Below the pieces are notes generated by a model, which was not told where the DNA came from, ran no database searches, and saw only the letters and a list, made by a program, of their open reading frames with translations. A stretch of DNA of 64,000 bases from JBGCEZ01 sp045106735 (lineage in GTDB: Bacteria; Planctomycetota; Phycisphaerae; Phycisphaerales; SM1A02). Below are positions 35,429 to 44,586 of the stretch, one piece after another; within the stretch, counting starts at the first letter, position 1; each line of letters begins with the position of its first letter. Position numbers and translations under genes: made by a program. The DNA is taken from NCBI GenBank assembly GCA_045106735.1, contig JBGCEZ010000012.1:1-64000 (forward strand). The letters run 5' to 3'.

Positions 35429-37315
35429 ATGCACGGGCATGATGAACGGCCGGACCACCGGTCAGCGCGATCGGTGCGCACTGGAGCCAACGCCCTGAAC
35501 GGGCACGCGACGCGACACGTCGCGCAGGGGGACGATGGGCGGCCAGTCGGGCGGCCAGTTGGGCGGCCGGTTGGGCCGCCCACGAGGGATCCAACCCGGC
35601 GGGCAACTCGTGCGCAAGCCCCGCGGAGGTCGCAGCGAGCGGCGCATCAGGCACGAACATGGTCATCCGGATGGCTGGGGATCGTCGCCGCCGCAACGAC
35701 GTTCGCCGTGGCCAACGGAGCAACGCCCTCGGTCACGTTCGTCGACGCGGGCCGTGCACCCGCGGTACCCGACGCCGCCCAGGCCCAGCCGCATGGAACG
35801 GCCGACCGACGGGCCCGTGAGCTGGATCACGAGATGCCCACCGACATCGCCAACGAATCGGTCGACGCATCGTCTGGCCAATTGGTCCATGGCCGAGCGT
35901 GGCGTCTGGAACCGACCGCCGATCAAGTTGTGTCAATCGCGCTGCCACACCCGGCCGCAAGCCGGGGGCCACGGTTCGTTCATGGAGCGAGCCTCGGCGA
36001 TGGTCCGTCGGTGCTCGCGGTCGATCCGACCGGTCGTCGTCTGGCGATCGGCCATCGAACGGTGGCCACCGACTTCGAAATCATCGAAATCTGGAACGTC
36101 GGATGCATCGACGAGTCAATGCACTTGGCCGGCTCGTTCAAGGTGGCCGACGCGCCGCGTGGACTCACCTGGGTCGACGCCCGGACGCTCTTGGTGTCGT
36201 GGGGGCCCGTTGGCGGTCCCGGCGGTCTGGATCTTTGGGACATCGACCCCACGACCGCCGCCTCTGGCCGGCTTTCGTCGGTGGCCGCCGGCCCCTTGCC
36301 GGGCCAACCCGTCTTGCATCCGAGCCAACCCGTGGTCTACGTGCCTGACGCCCTGGAGGCGACCATTCGATGGTGGACGGTCCGACCCGGCGGCCAGCTC
36401 GTCCCCGGCGCAGGCTTTGATTCGCCAATCGCCGGCGGGCGGATGCGCGGCTCCGTTGGTCCGACCGGGCCGCCCGGGCATCGGGAAGAAGCTGGCCCCG
36501 AGCGTTCATCAATGATCCATCTGCCGGGTCCGTCGCCGCGGTCGCTCGGCGGGGCCGGGCCGCTGGAGGTGGCGGTCGCGGCGTCCGGCGAGATGCTGCA
36601 CTGGATTGCCCCGGGAGGACTCCGGGAAGAGCGAGGGATTCTGGGCCGCGTCGCCATCAAGGCGTCGGGATCACTTGATTCGGCCCACATCAGCCTGCGG
36701 CGACTGGACGCGTCAGGGCCGATCGGGCTGGAACTCGTCCCTCCGGTCGGTGGATCGGGGCCGTCGGGATCGTCCATCGCCCCCGGAACTGCTCCCGGAC
36801 GTGGCCCTGGAAGCGGCCCCGAGCGTGGCCCCGGGGTTGGCCCTGGAAGTGGCCCCGGACGTGGCCCTGGAAGCGGCCCCGGAACGCAGCCCAGAACGGC
36901 CCACAGCCCCGAGTTCGTGGTAATCGCCTTCGGCGACGACGGCAGCCTTCGGAGCTACGAGCTTGCGCACGCCTCCGACGGTGCCGGCGCCGGGGCCTTC
37001 CCCCATCTCGCCCCCCATCCGGTCAGAATCATCGGCCGGGTCCGGGAAGTCTCGTTGACGGCCATCGATCGCCTCAGGCTCGCACGCCCAGGCCGGCTTG
37101 CGGGGATCGCTCGATCCGGGGACCGGATCGTGGTCAGCACCGGCGGTCGCGAGACTGACTCCGGATCGGCCGCGGGCGTCCATCTCGTGCGGGTCGCCGA
37201 GGATGGAACGTTGCACCGAGCCGGCCACGCCGTCCGAAAACCTCGCTCCACCGGGGCAGCGGGGATGGTTGTCGTCGCTCCGCACGCGGGCCAAGATCCG
37301 GTCGACGGCCCGTGA
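35429..37315 (+). CDS. Exported beta-propeller-like protein with repeat linkers
   Basis: A 628-residue protein of unknown function. Residues about 40-75 are basic with a GRPVGRPVGRPVG repeat (12-bp DNA unit), then a hydrophobic signal or anchor (SGWLGIVAAATTFAVANGA). The body has blade-like segments (LAVDPTGRRLAIGHRT, VLHPSQPVVYVPDALEATIRWW, VVIAFGDDGSLRSYELAH, VHLVRVAEDGTLHRAGHAV) reminiscent of lactonase/YVTN propellers. A Gly-Pro repeat linker (GRGPGSGPERGPGVGPGSGP) lies at about residues 455-490. ATG 35429 has GGGGGA upstream. It has no dockerin tail, unlike its two upstream neighbours. Confidence 0.7.
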   Translation: MHGHDERPDHRSARSVRTGANALNGHATRHVAQGDDGRPVGRPVGRPVGPPTRDPTRRATRAQAPRRSQRAAHQARTWSSGWLGIVAAATTFAVANGATPSVTFVDAGRAPAVPDAAQAQPHGTADRRARELDHEMPTDIANESVDASSGQLVHGRAWRLEPTADQVVSIALPHPAASRGPRFVHGASLGDGPSVLAVDPTGRRLAIGHRTVATDFEIIEIWNVGCIDESMHLAGSFKVADAPRGLTWVDARTLLVSWGPVGGPGGLDLWDIDPTTAASGRLSSVAAGPLPGQPVLHPSQPVVYVPDALEATIRWWTVRPGGQLVPGAGFDSPIAGGRMRGSVGPTGPPGHREEAGPERSSMIHLPGPSPRSLGGAGPLEVAVAASGEMLHWIAPGGLREERGILGRVAIKASGSLDSAHISLRRLDASGPIGLELVPPVGGSGPSGSSIAPGTAPGRGPGSGPERGPGVGPGSGPGRGPGSGPGTQPRTAHSPEFVVIAFGDDGSLRSYELAHASDGAGAGAFPHLAPHPVRIIGRVREVSLTAIDRLRLARPGRLAGIARSGDRIVVSTGGRETDSGSAAGVHLVRVAEDGTLHRAGHAVRKPRSTGAAGMVVVAPHAGQDPVDGP

Positions 37316-37619
37316 TTCGCACAAACGGGGCGTTCGCATTCGCTGCTGGCAGCTGCGCCAAGACTGACTCGTGGCCGACAACGGCGTCGGACCGCCTCCC
37401 CTTGACCCTGGCCCGAGATCGGGTGCACGCGGTTGCCGAAGCCCGAATTCCAGACTCCGCCACGCCCCCGATCGAGCTGGATCCGGGGACGTTCCCAGGG
37501 CCCGGCTCCAGGCCCCGGACCCAAAGGCGGCGGGGCACGATCGAATTCTTCCGCCTCCGATCCGGGGACCGGTTGCTCTGGACGCTGGCCCGCGCTCGCC
37601 TGCCGTGTTATTTTGAATC
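37316..37619. other. Intergenic region upstream of pyrG
   Basis: A 304-bp gap with no supported gene. A T-rich patch (GTGTTATTTTGAATC) directly precedes the pyrG ATG but is too close to be its -10 element. Confidence 0.4.
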
Positions 37620-39557
37620 ATGCCCCGCTCAGAACCGACCGCATCGTCCGCCGGATCGAAAGATGGCTCCGCCGAGCACTTGCTCCGCGAAGCCGGTCGT
37701 TCCGCCGACTCCTCCGAGTTCTTCTCGCCCGTTCCGCACGGCTACCGAAAGGGCCGCCACAAGTACGTGGTGGTGCTCGGCACGGTCATGTCGGGACTCG
37801 GCAAGGGAATCTTTTCCTCGAGCCTCGCCAAGCTGCTCAAGGACAAGGGACTCTCGGTCGCGCCGATCAAGCTCGAGGGCTACCTCAACATCGACTCGGG
37901 CACGCTGAATCCGTACCGGCACGGTGAAGTGTTCGTGCTGGCCGACGGGACCGAGTGCGACATGGACCTGGGAACCTACGAGCGCATGCTCGACCAGGAA
38001 CTGTCGCGGTCGAACTTCTGCACCAGCGGTCAGGTCTACTCCACGATCCTTGAGCGCGAGCGCAAGGGGGGGTATCTGGGTCGTGACGTGCAGATGATCC
38101 CGCACGTCACTGGAGAGGTGAAACAACGCCTGCGGAAACTCGCCATGACCGGCGGCGTCAACGGGGCCGAGGCGGATGTCGTCTTCGTCGAGGTTGGGGG
38201 CACGGTCGGCGACTACGAGAACGGGTTTTACATTGAGGCGCTGCGAGAGCTGGCATTCGAAGAAGGCCGCGATTGCGTCTGCTTCGTCGCCCTGACGTAC
38301 GTGCTGGAACCGCAGGCCCTGGGTGAGCAGAAGTCCAAGGCGGCGCAGCTCGGCATCAAGTTGCTGATGGAAGCCGGCATTCAGCCGCACCTCATCGCCT
38401 GCCGAGCCAAGAGTGAAGTGACCGAGACGGTCAAGCAGAAGATCTCGATGTTCTCGAACGTCCCGATCCGCCGCGTCTTCTCGATGCACGACCGCGAGTC
38501 GATCTACGTCATCCCCGAGGCGATGCGGGCCGAAGGCCTCGACAACGAGGTTCTTTCCCAGCTCGATTTGCACGGCAGCGTTGACCCGCGGCACGAAGAT
38601 GAGTCCCGCGCACGCTGGAATGCATATGCGGGTCGCATCGAGTCGGTGCGCAACCACAAGCTGACGTTGGGACTGGCCGGCAAGTACGCGTCATTGCGGG
38701 ATGCGTACGCCTCGATCGACAAGGCCATCGAACACGCGTCGACCCACCTGTCGGTCGATGTCGATGTCCAATGGATGGATACGTCGTCGATCATTCGTGA
38801 AAACGCCGCCGACGTCTTTGGCGAACTCGGCGTCCAAGCCCTCATCATTCCGGGTGGATTCGGCGATCGCGGCGTCGAAGGCAAGATCGCCTCGGCCGAA
38901 TGGGCACGAGAGAGCGGTACGCCGTTCCTTGGAATCTGCCTCGGATTCCAGTGTGCGGTGATCGAGTACACACGGAACGTCCTGGGGCATCTCGACGCCC
39001 ACTCCACCGAGTTCACGGACGCGGGCGACGATTCGGTCATCAGCGAATTGCCGGACCAGAAGTTGATCGAAGGCCTGGGCGGTTCGATGCGACTCGGCGC
39101 CCAAGACCTGAAGATCGCCGAAGGTTCCCTGGCGTGGTGGTTATACCGCGAACGCACGATCGTGCGTGAGCGATTCCGTCACCGGTACGAAGTTGAGCCG
39201 CGGTTCATCGAACGCCTGGAGAAAGCGGGTCTGCATTTCTCCGGCCGTCACCCCGAGCACCCGATCATGCAGGTGCTCGAACTCGACCAGGACATCCATC
39301 CTTACTACGTCGCGGCGCAGTTCCACCCGGAACTGACCAGCCGGCCCGTTCGGCCGCAGCCGATGTTCATGGGACTGATCGCCGCGGCCGTGGCCCGCAC
39401 CACCGATCGCCTCGAGCCAGATGACCCGATTTCGACGTGGCTCCGCTCGCCGGTCAGCGGCACATCGGCCGCGGGCGAAGGCGGGCCGGCTGGCTCCATC
39501 AGCGGGCGCGGCGGCATCCGAACCGAAACTCCCCGCGCGGCCACCGCCCGGGGATAA
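37620..39557 (+). CDS. pyrG: CTP synthase (divergent type)
   Basis: A 645-residue enzyme expected to make CTP from UTP, ATP and glutamine. The synthetase domain has the P-loop region GTVMSGLGKGIFSSSLAKLL and VFVEVGGTVGDYEN. The class I glutamine amidotransferase domain has GICLGFQ (nucleophile Cys) and QFHPELTS (His and Glu). The usual KLDPYxNVDPGTMSP is KLEGYLNIDSGTLNP, and the nucleotide-binding KTKPTQ region reads KSKAAQ. About 45 N-terminal and 40 C-terminal low-complexity residues are extra. The ATG at 37620 is the only in-frame Met before the P-loop. Confidence 0.93.
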   Translation: MPRSEPTASSAGSKDGSAEHLLREAGRSADSSEFFSPVPHGYRKGRHKYVVVLGTVMSGLGKGIFSSSLAKLLKDKGLSVAPIKLEGYLNIDSGTLNPYRHGEVFVLADGTECDMDLGTYERMLDQELSRSNFCTSGQVYSTILERERKGGYLGRDVQMIPHVTGEVKQRLRKLAMTGGVNGAEADVVFVEVGGTVGDYENGFYIEALRELAFEEGRDCVCFVALTYVLEPQALGEQKSKAAQLGIKLLMEAGIQPHLIACRAKSEVTETVKQKISMFSNVPIRRVFSMHDRESIYVIPEAMRAEGLDNEVLSQLDLHGSVDPRHEDESRARWNAYAGRIESVRNHKLTLGLAGKYASLRDAYASIDKAIEHASTHLSVDVDVQWMDTSSIIRENAADVFGELGVQALIIPGGFGDRGVEGKIASAEWARESGTPFLGICLGFQCAVIEYTRNVLGHLDAHSTEFTDAGDDSVISELPDQKLIEGLGGSMRLGAQDLKIAEGSLAWWLYRERTIVRERFRHRYEVEPRFIERLEKAGLHFSGRHPEHPIMQVLELDQDIHPYYVAAQFHPELTSRPVRPQPMFMGLIAAAVARTTDRLEPDDPISTWLRSPVSGTSAAGEGGPAGSISGRGGIRTETPRAATARG

Positions 39558-40048
39558 TGGCGTCCCACTGATCCCCACCCGGCGGAGACTCGGCGTCCCC
39601 ACGTCGGGTGGTGTTCTGTCGGGCACGGCGGCCACGAGGCGGCCGATCGGAAGCGGGAGCGAGAGGCGGCGGCAGGACGCGCGAATCGCGCCGCCGTCAA
39701 AATCGTCGATTGCGGCATCACATCGAGCACCAGCGGCGTTTGGCCAACCGGCCTCCGTGGGCCCCTGGGCGGAATCGAGACCCGTGATGGTGGGTCATCG
39801 AGGTGTCCCTCGACCACCACGCGCCAGTCAATTCTCGACCACAAACTGCGTTCCCACCAGGATTTCGACTCTCGGCGCCGCGAGACCGGACGATTCTCCG
39901 GGAGTCGGGGGATGGTGCGAGCTGCGGATCCGTACGACACTTTGAACTTCCCGCCGAGGTCGACTGGACCCGGCGACATCCGCGACCCCTGAATGTCCCG
40001 TCACCGCCGGCTCGCCGGACGCGCCGGCGGGTCAAGGAGCTTCCCACC
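39558..40048. other. Intergenic region upstream of the redoxin gene
   Basis: A 491-bp gap. Open frames here are Arg/Pro-rich and lack family features. I see no tRNA, repeat or hairpin. It presumably holds the redoxin promoter. Confidence 0.4.
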
Positions 40049-41644
40049 ATGCGACGCAGCACAATTTTTGCCCTCGCTTCTGGCGCGTTGATTCTGACCG
40101 CTTCGGCTTCCGCCCAGTTGGGCACCACCGGCCAGCCGGCCCCCGACCAGCGCCGACCCGGCACCCGCGCCGCCGAAGACCCGGCGATGCTCGCCAAGGT
40201 CTGGGCCTGGCAAGCCCACAGCACGGCCGACGCGGCCAAGCTCGACGACGCCGGCCGGACCGCCCTGCAAGCCGCGTACGTTGCGACCCGCAAGGAGTTC
40301 GCCCCCAAGATCGAAGCCGCGCGGCAGACCCGGCGCAACCAGGGACGCTCGTTCGAGGACGCACGCAGCGACCGCGGCATCGGTGCGACCGGAGGAGCCG
40401 GTGGCGGCGGCCGAGGCGGTCGCGGTGGCGCGGGTGGCACCGGCGGCGCGGCCGGTGGAGCTGGCGAATCGGGCGGCCAAGCGGCCGGCCGCGGACGGGG
40501 GCGAGCGGCTCAAGCTGAGACCGCAGTGACCAAGACCATGGCCGAGGCCAAGGCGGCCCTCAAGGCGCGTCTCACGCCAATCATGAACGCCGAGCAGGCC
40601 AAGATGGCGATGAATTCCCTCGGCCAGTTCGACGTTCGCTACGACCGCATGGTCGAGTCGATCATGTCGCTCAAGCTTGACGACGCCAAGACGCTCGCGG
40701 CGATCGCGCCGGTCCGTCGGCATACCGAGCGCGTTGCGGTGCTGGCCAGCCAGGATCCCGCGCCGCAGGCACGTGAGCGCATGGTGGCCAACCAGGAGTC
40801 CATGCGAACCCTTCGCACCGAGCTCGAAGCAATCATCGGCGCCGAAGCTGTCCAAACCGTGCAGTCCAGCTTGCGTGGACGAGGTGGACGCGGTGGCGAC
40901 GGAGCCACGGGCGGCCGCGGTGGTCGCGGCGGCGACGGCGCCACCGGCGGACGCGGCGGTCGCGGCGGCGACAACGCCACTGGCGGCCGTGGTGGTCGCG
41001 GCGGCGCTGGTGCCACCGGCGGACGCGGTGGTCGCGGTGGCGACGGTGCCACCGGCGGACGCGGCGGTCGCGGCGGCGACGGCGGAGCGACGGGCACCCG
41101 CGGTGGCGGCGGCACGGCGGCCATCGGTCAGCCAGCTCCCAACTTCACGCTCACGGCGGCGAACGGCTCGAAGGTTTCCCTCGAGCAGTACGCCGGCAAG
41201 ATTGTTGTGCTGCAGTGGATCAACCCCGAGTGCCCAGTTTGCCGGCGCGTCACCTCGAGCGGCCGCGTCAACGCGATGCAGGCCGAACTCGCGAAGCTCG
41301 ACGATGAGGTCGTGCACTTGACGATCAACAGCACGGCCAAGATGGATCCCAAGGTCAGTGCGACGTACCTCGCCGCCCACGACCTGAAGATCCCGGCCTT
41401 GATCGACGCCGACGGCACGGTTGGCAAGCTCTACGCCGCCCGGACGACCCCGCACATGTACGTGATCGACAAGGCTGGCGTGCTTCGCTACCAGGGCGCG
41501 ATCGACGATGACATGGGTGGACGCAAGGGCGACGCGGCGACCAACTACGTGGTCAACGCCGTCCGCATGATCACCACCGGCGAAACGGTCACCCCCGACG
41601 CCACCCAGCCCTACGGCTGCAGCGTGAAGTACGCCCGCGACTGA
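40049..41644 (+). CDS. Secreted redoxin (thioredoxin-fold) protein with RGG-type repeat linker
   Basis: A 531-residue exported protein. The ATG at 40049 has AAGGAG upstream and begins a signal peptide (MRRSTIFALASGALILTASASA). A helical, Ala-rich region (about 25-120 and 155-270) is interrupted by a Gly/Arg stretch. Six copies of a 12-residue repeat GGRGGRGGDGAT then lead to a C-terminal AhpC/TSA-type redoxin domain (about 365-525: IGQPAPNFTLTAANGSKVSLEQ, WINPECPVCRR, HMYVIDKAGVLRYQGAID). The CPVC pair suggests disulfide chemistry outside the cytoplasm. The repeat could bind polyanions or act as a flexible tether. A terminator follows. Confidence 0.85.
   Translation: MRRSTIFALASGALILTASASAQLGTTGQPAPDQRRPGTRAAEDPAMLAKVWAWQAHSTADAAKLDDAGRTALQAAYVATRKEFAPKIEAARQTRRNQGRSFEDARSDRGIGATGGAGGGGRGGRGGAGGTGGAAGGAGESGGQAAGRGRGRAAQAETAVTKTMAEAKAALKARLTPIMNAEQAKMAMNSLGQFDVRYDRMVESIMSLKLDDAKTLAAIAPVRRHTERVAVLASQDPAPQARERMVANQESMRTLRTELEAIIGAEAVQTVQSSLRGRGGRGGDGATGGRGGRGGDGATGGRGGRGGDNATGGRGGRGGAGATGGRGGRGGDGATGGRGGRGGDGGATGTRGGGGTAAIGQPAPNFTLTAANGSKVSLEQYAGKIVVLQWINPECPVCRRVTSSGRVNAMQAELAKLDDEVVHLTINSTAKMDPKVSATYLAAHDLKIPALIDADGTVGKLYAARTTPHMYVIDKAGVLRYQGAIDDDMGGRKGDAATNYVVNAVRMITTGETVTPDATQPYGCSVKYARD
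40868..41100. repeat. 36-bp tandem repeat inside the redoxin gene
   Basis: Six near-identical copies of a 36-bp unit encode GGRGGRGGDGAT with small changes (D to A, G to N). Synonymous differences between copies show the array is not brand new. Confidence 0.9.
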
Positions 41645-41679
41645 GCCGGCAACGCTGCGTGAACTTGTGACGCATCCAT

Positions 41680-41729
41680 CGCGGAGGGCCCGTCGACATT
41701 CCCGTCGACGCGGCCCTCCGCGACGTTTT
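41680..41729 (+). terminator. Rho-independent terminator after the redoxin gene
   Basis: CGCGGAGGGCC pairs perfectly with GGCCCTCCGCG, with an inner stem CGTCGAC/GTCGACG, and is followed by ACGTTTTGG. It lies 35 bp after the stop. Confidence 0.85.
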
Positions 41730-41894
41730 GGACCCTCGTCGGACATCGCCGGACTGGCTCCGTCCGCGGCTGCGTCCGGCTCCGTCCGGCTTCCTTCGAC
41801 TGAGTTCAATCGGGCTCAGTCCGGCTCAGTCCGGCCGGACGATCGGGCGGGCCGCTTGTCCGACGTGCGAACGCCCGGCGTTCAGCCGCCATCA

Positions 41895-42010
41895 GCTGTC
41901 GTCCGCTGGCCGCTGGCCGTCGGCCGTCGGCTGTTGGCCAATGGCAGTTGGCCGTCGGCCGTCGGCCGTCGGCTGTCGTCCGTTGGCTCATGGCCGATGG
42001 CCGACGTCAG
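41895..42010. repeat. Degenerate GGCCGTCGGC tandem repeat
   Basis: About ten copies of 6- to 10-bp units (TGGCCG, TCGGCCG, TCGGCTG) in a noncoding gap. Confidence 0.7.
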
Positions 42011-42114
42011 CCGCCGAGCCAGCCGCCGCCCCCGCGCGTCGACCGCGATGCACCCGCGCCCCAGCCTGTCCCGCTGCATCCGCGGCCTCCACGCCGAGGG
42101 AGCACCACGCCACG

Positions 42115-42154
42115 AAAAACGCCCCCGGACCGCTGAAGCGGGCCAAGGGGCGTG
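42115..42154 (-). terminator. Rho-independent terminator after tRNA-Met
   Basis: On the minus strand, ACGCCCC, an inner stem (TTGGCC, CGCTTCAGCG, GTCCGG) and GGGGCGT are followed by TTTTT, just past the tRNA 3' end. Confidence 0.85.
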
Positions 42155-42157
42155 AAG

Positions 42158-42231
42158 TGGCGAAGCCGGGACTCGAACCCGGGACCTCAGGGTTATGAAT
42201 CCTGTGCTCTAGCCAGCTGAGCTACTTCGCC
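42158..42231 (-). tRNA. tRNA-Met (CAU)
   Basis: A 74-nt cloverleaf: acceptor GGCGAAG/CTTCGCC, D stem GCTC/GAGC, anticodon loop TTCATAA (CAU), T arm CCGGG-TTCGAGT-CCCGG, discriminator A. CCA is not encoded. The first acceptor pair is G-C, so it looks like an elongator rather than initiator tRNA. The innermost anticodon-stem pair is A-C. Confidence 0.95.
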
Positions 42232-42243
42232 GTGGAATCGGGC

Positions 42244-42271
42244 ATGGTACCCATTCCCTCGATCTCGGCAA
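42244..42271 (-). promoter_or_regulatory. Putative promoter of tRNA-Met
   Basis: On the minus strand, TTGCCG is followed after 16 bases by TACCAT. The -10 ends 12 bp before the tRNA, so transcription would start a few bases upstream of it. Confidence 0.5.
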
Positions 42272-42420
42272 CCCCTCGCCGCGGGCCGGTCTGGGATCTC
42301 GACGGATCGGCAAATTGGGCACCGAAACGAGAGGGCGACGATCACCGAGCGGACGCTGCGAAGCGGCCGAGCGAAGCCCCCGGCTTGCAGAACTGGGGGC
42401 CCGCCGGTGATGATCACCGA

Positions 42421-43839
42421 ATGCCCCAGCCCGCCCCCCGACGTTCGCGCACGCTCATCGACTGGTCCACTGGTCTCTGGCGTTCCCGCCGCGCGGCTCA
42501 TCCGCCCGCCCCGCGCCGCGCCCGCTCCTCCGCCTCGCGCACCGCGATGGCCGGCGTCCTCGCCGCCACCGGACTCGCGCATCCGGCCATGGCAACCTGG
42601 TCGATCGTCATGGCCGACGCGGCAACCCGCGAGGTTTCCGTCGGCACCGTCACGTGCTTGAACAACTTCGACCTGCTGCGCATCGTGCCGGTCGTGGTGG
42701 TCGGCGAAGGAGCCGGCGCCTGCCAAGCAGCGGGGGACTTCAATGGGATCCGGCGGCCGGTGATGTTCAACGGCCTCCGGCAAGACCGCACGCCCGCCTC
42801 GATTCTCGTTTCGCTCGCCGGCATCGGTGGTCACGCGTCACGGCAGTACGGCATCGTCGACACCGAAGGCGAGGCGATCACGTTCACCGGAACCGCGACG
42901 TCGGAATGGACCGGCGGCATCACCGGATCCGTCGGCACGCTCCACTACGCGATCCAGGGCAACATTCTGGCCGGCCCCTGCGTGGTGCCGGCCATTGAAG
43001 CGGCGATCGTCGAAACCGATGGCGACATGGCCGACCGAATGATGGCCGGCATGCTCGCCGCGCGGATGGCCGGCGGCGACGGTCGCTGTTCGTGTGCCGG
43101 CTCGCCGCCGACCGCCTGCGGTTGCCCGCCCCCGGCGTTCGACAAGAGCGGCCACATCGGCGGCATGATCGTCGCCCGGGTGGGGGATGCGGATGACCCG
43201 GCCTGCACCAGCGGCGGGTGTGCCGACGGCGACTACTTCATGCGGCTGAACGTCGCCTTCCAGCCGGGATCGGCCGACGACCCCGTCGACCAACTCACCG
43301 AAGCCTTCGACGCGTGGCGACTCGAACGAGCAGATCGCATCGATGCCTTGGTGACCCTCGTGGAAGCGACGCCGGAGATGGTCGCCAGCGCGCAGGGAGC
43401 CGGGGCGATCCGCATCGTTCCGCGAACGGCCAGCGGCGCCGTGCCAGCCACGCCCGCCCGCTCGATTGCGGTGACCCACGCCGCCGACTCGGCCGGCATC
43501 GCCCTCATCGGTTCGCCGCAGCCGCTTCCCGATGGCACGTGGCTCGTGCCCCTGACCGGCGGCGCGACCGATGCGACCGGCACTGACCGATTCCGCATCG
43601 TCCTCGACGACGGGATCGCCCAGTACGAACGCATGCCGCAACCCGTCGTGACGCACCTGGCCCGCGGTGATGTTGACGGCGACGGGGAGATCGGCTTCCC
43701 CGACCTGCTTGGCGTGCTCTCGGCTTGGGGCGGCTGCGGCCCGCCGCTCGAATCCTGCACCGCTGACCTCGACGGTGATGGCGACGTCGACTTCGTGGAC
43801 CTCACGACGATGCTGACGTTCCTCGGCGACACCCCGTGA
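42421..43839 (+). CDS. Secreted DUF1028-family protein with dockerin-like tail
   Basis: A 472-residue exported protein. An Arg-rich N-terminal region ends in a signal-like helix (MAGVLAATGLAHPAMA) cleaved before TWSIV, which is the conserved mature start of DUF1028 proteins. The domain (about residues 58-265) has GACQAAGDF, SRQYGIVDTEGEAITFTG and YAIQGNIL, typical of this Ntn-hydrolase-like family of unknown activity. Two C-terminal calcium-loop segments (DVDGDGEIGFPDLLGVLSAW and DLDGDGDVDFVDLTTMLTFL) follow. ATG 42421 is chosen; ATG 42547 would give a shorter signal. The stop overlaps the next gene's GTG. Confidence 0.85.
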   Translation: MPQPAPRRSRTLIDWSTGLWRSRRAAHPPAPRRARSSASRTAMAGVLAATGLAHPAMATWSIVMADAATREVSVGTVTCLNNFDLLRIVPVVVVGEGAGACQAAGDFNGIRRPVMFNGLRQDRTPASILVSLAGIGGHASRQYGIVDTEGEAITFTGTATSEWTGGITGSVGTLHYAIQGNILAGPCVVPAIEAAIVETDGDMADRMMAGMLAARMAGGDGRCSCAGSPPTACGCPPPAFDKSGHIGGMIVARVGDADDPACTSGGCADGDYFMRLNVAFQPGSADDPVDQLTEAFDAWRLERADRIDALVTLVEATPEMVASAQGAGAIRIVPRTASGAVPATPARSIAVTHAADSAGIALIGSPQPLPDGTWLVPLTGGATDATGTDRFRIVLDDGIAQYERMPQPVVTHLARGDVDGDGEIGFPDLLGVLSAWGGCGPPLESCTADLDGDGDVDFVDLTTMLTFLGDTP

Positions 43840-44522
43840 CCGGCGATGGGCCGAGCCGGTCGTCGTCGCCCGTGCCCGTGCCCGTGCCCGACCCTGCAAC
43901 CGCACCCAACGACGGCCACGCGATCGCCGGCGGGTCCACCGCACACCCGCCGGCCGGGCCACCAGCTGCAGCACCCGTACCAGCGCCACCATCGTTCACC
44001 GTTGCATCCACGCCGCCGCCGGCCACACCGCCGCCGAATGCCCGCCCCGTGCCGCCGCCGCGCCCGGCGGTTCGCCCCGGCCGTCGCACGCCGTTTCCTT
44101 GGCGCGGCTGCCCGCACTGTCGCCGTTCGCAGCCCTGGCTCCGATGGCTCATCAAGAGCGGCTCGTGGAGTCGGTGGCCGTGCGCCGGCTGCGGCCGCAC
44201 CCTGCGCTTCAGCATGGTGCGCCGCATGATCATCGTGTTCTTCGGCCTCGCCGGCGTCGTCATGCTCCTGCAGTTCGCGTTCTTTGGCGGCCTGCTCGGC
44301 GGCTCGCCGGCGGCCGCGGCCTGGCGCTACGGCGGCGGGGCGCTCGTGGTCATGCTCGCCGGACTCATGCTCGACGGCATCTACGCGGCCGACGATGAAC
44401 GCGTGCGTTGCCCCGGCTGCCGGCACGACCTGCGCGCCGCCGTCGCCGCCGGTCGGCTGCGCTGCGCCGAGTGCGGGCGCGGCACGCCGCCCTTCATGCA
44501 ACCGCCCCCCGCCACGGAATGA
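43836..44522 (+). CDS. Membrane protein with two flanking zinc ribbons
   Basis: A 228-residue protein starting at a GTG that overlaps the previous stop (GTGA), so the two are probably translated together. Residues 1-85 are Pro-rich with a PVPVPVPD hexanucleotide-encoded repeat. A zinc ribbon (CPHC...CAGC) precedes two transmembrane helices (IVFFGLAGVVMLLQFAFFGG and GGGALVVMLAGLMLDGIY), and a second zinc ribbon (CPGC...CAEC) closes the protein. Both ribbons would face the same side. No family name recognised; function unknown. Confidence 0.75.
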   Translation: MTGDGPSRSSSPVPVPVPDPATAPNDGHAIAGGSTAHPPAGPPAAAPVPAPPSFTVASTPPPATPPPNARPVPPPRPAVRPGRRTPFPWRGCPHCRRSQPWLRWLIKSGSWSRWPCAGCGRTLRFSMVRRMIIVFFGLAGVVMLLQFAFFGGLLGGSPAAAAWRYGGGALVVMLAGLMLDGIYAADDERVRCPGCRHDLRAAVAAGRLRCAECGRGTPPFMQPPPATE

Positions 44523-44586
44523 ACCGGGACGGGGGGCAGTCGGAAGGTTGGTTCACCAGCGTGCCGGCGAACAAGGACCCATCAGG

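Larger units (their letters stand above)
41645..42157. other. Intergenic region with two repeat tracts
   Basis: Beyond the terminator this 513-bp region holds a CTCCGTCCGGC/CTCAGTCCGG repeat (about 41755-41845) and a TGGCCGTCGGC-type repeat (about 41895-42010). The tRNA-Met terminator is at its right end. No gene is supported. Confidence 0.6.

Noticed and set aside
37600..37619. T-rich TGTTATTTT as the pyrG -10 element
   Set aside because: It ends only a few bases before the ATG, so transcription would begin inside the coding region.
40868..41100. Regular repeats resembling a CRISPR array
   Set aside because: The units are contiguous without unique spacers and are translated in frame as GGRGGRGGDGAT.
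40001..41809. 602-codon open frame antisense to the redoxin gene
   Set aside because: It is the complement of the RGG repeat and has only Ala/Thr repeats.
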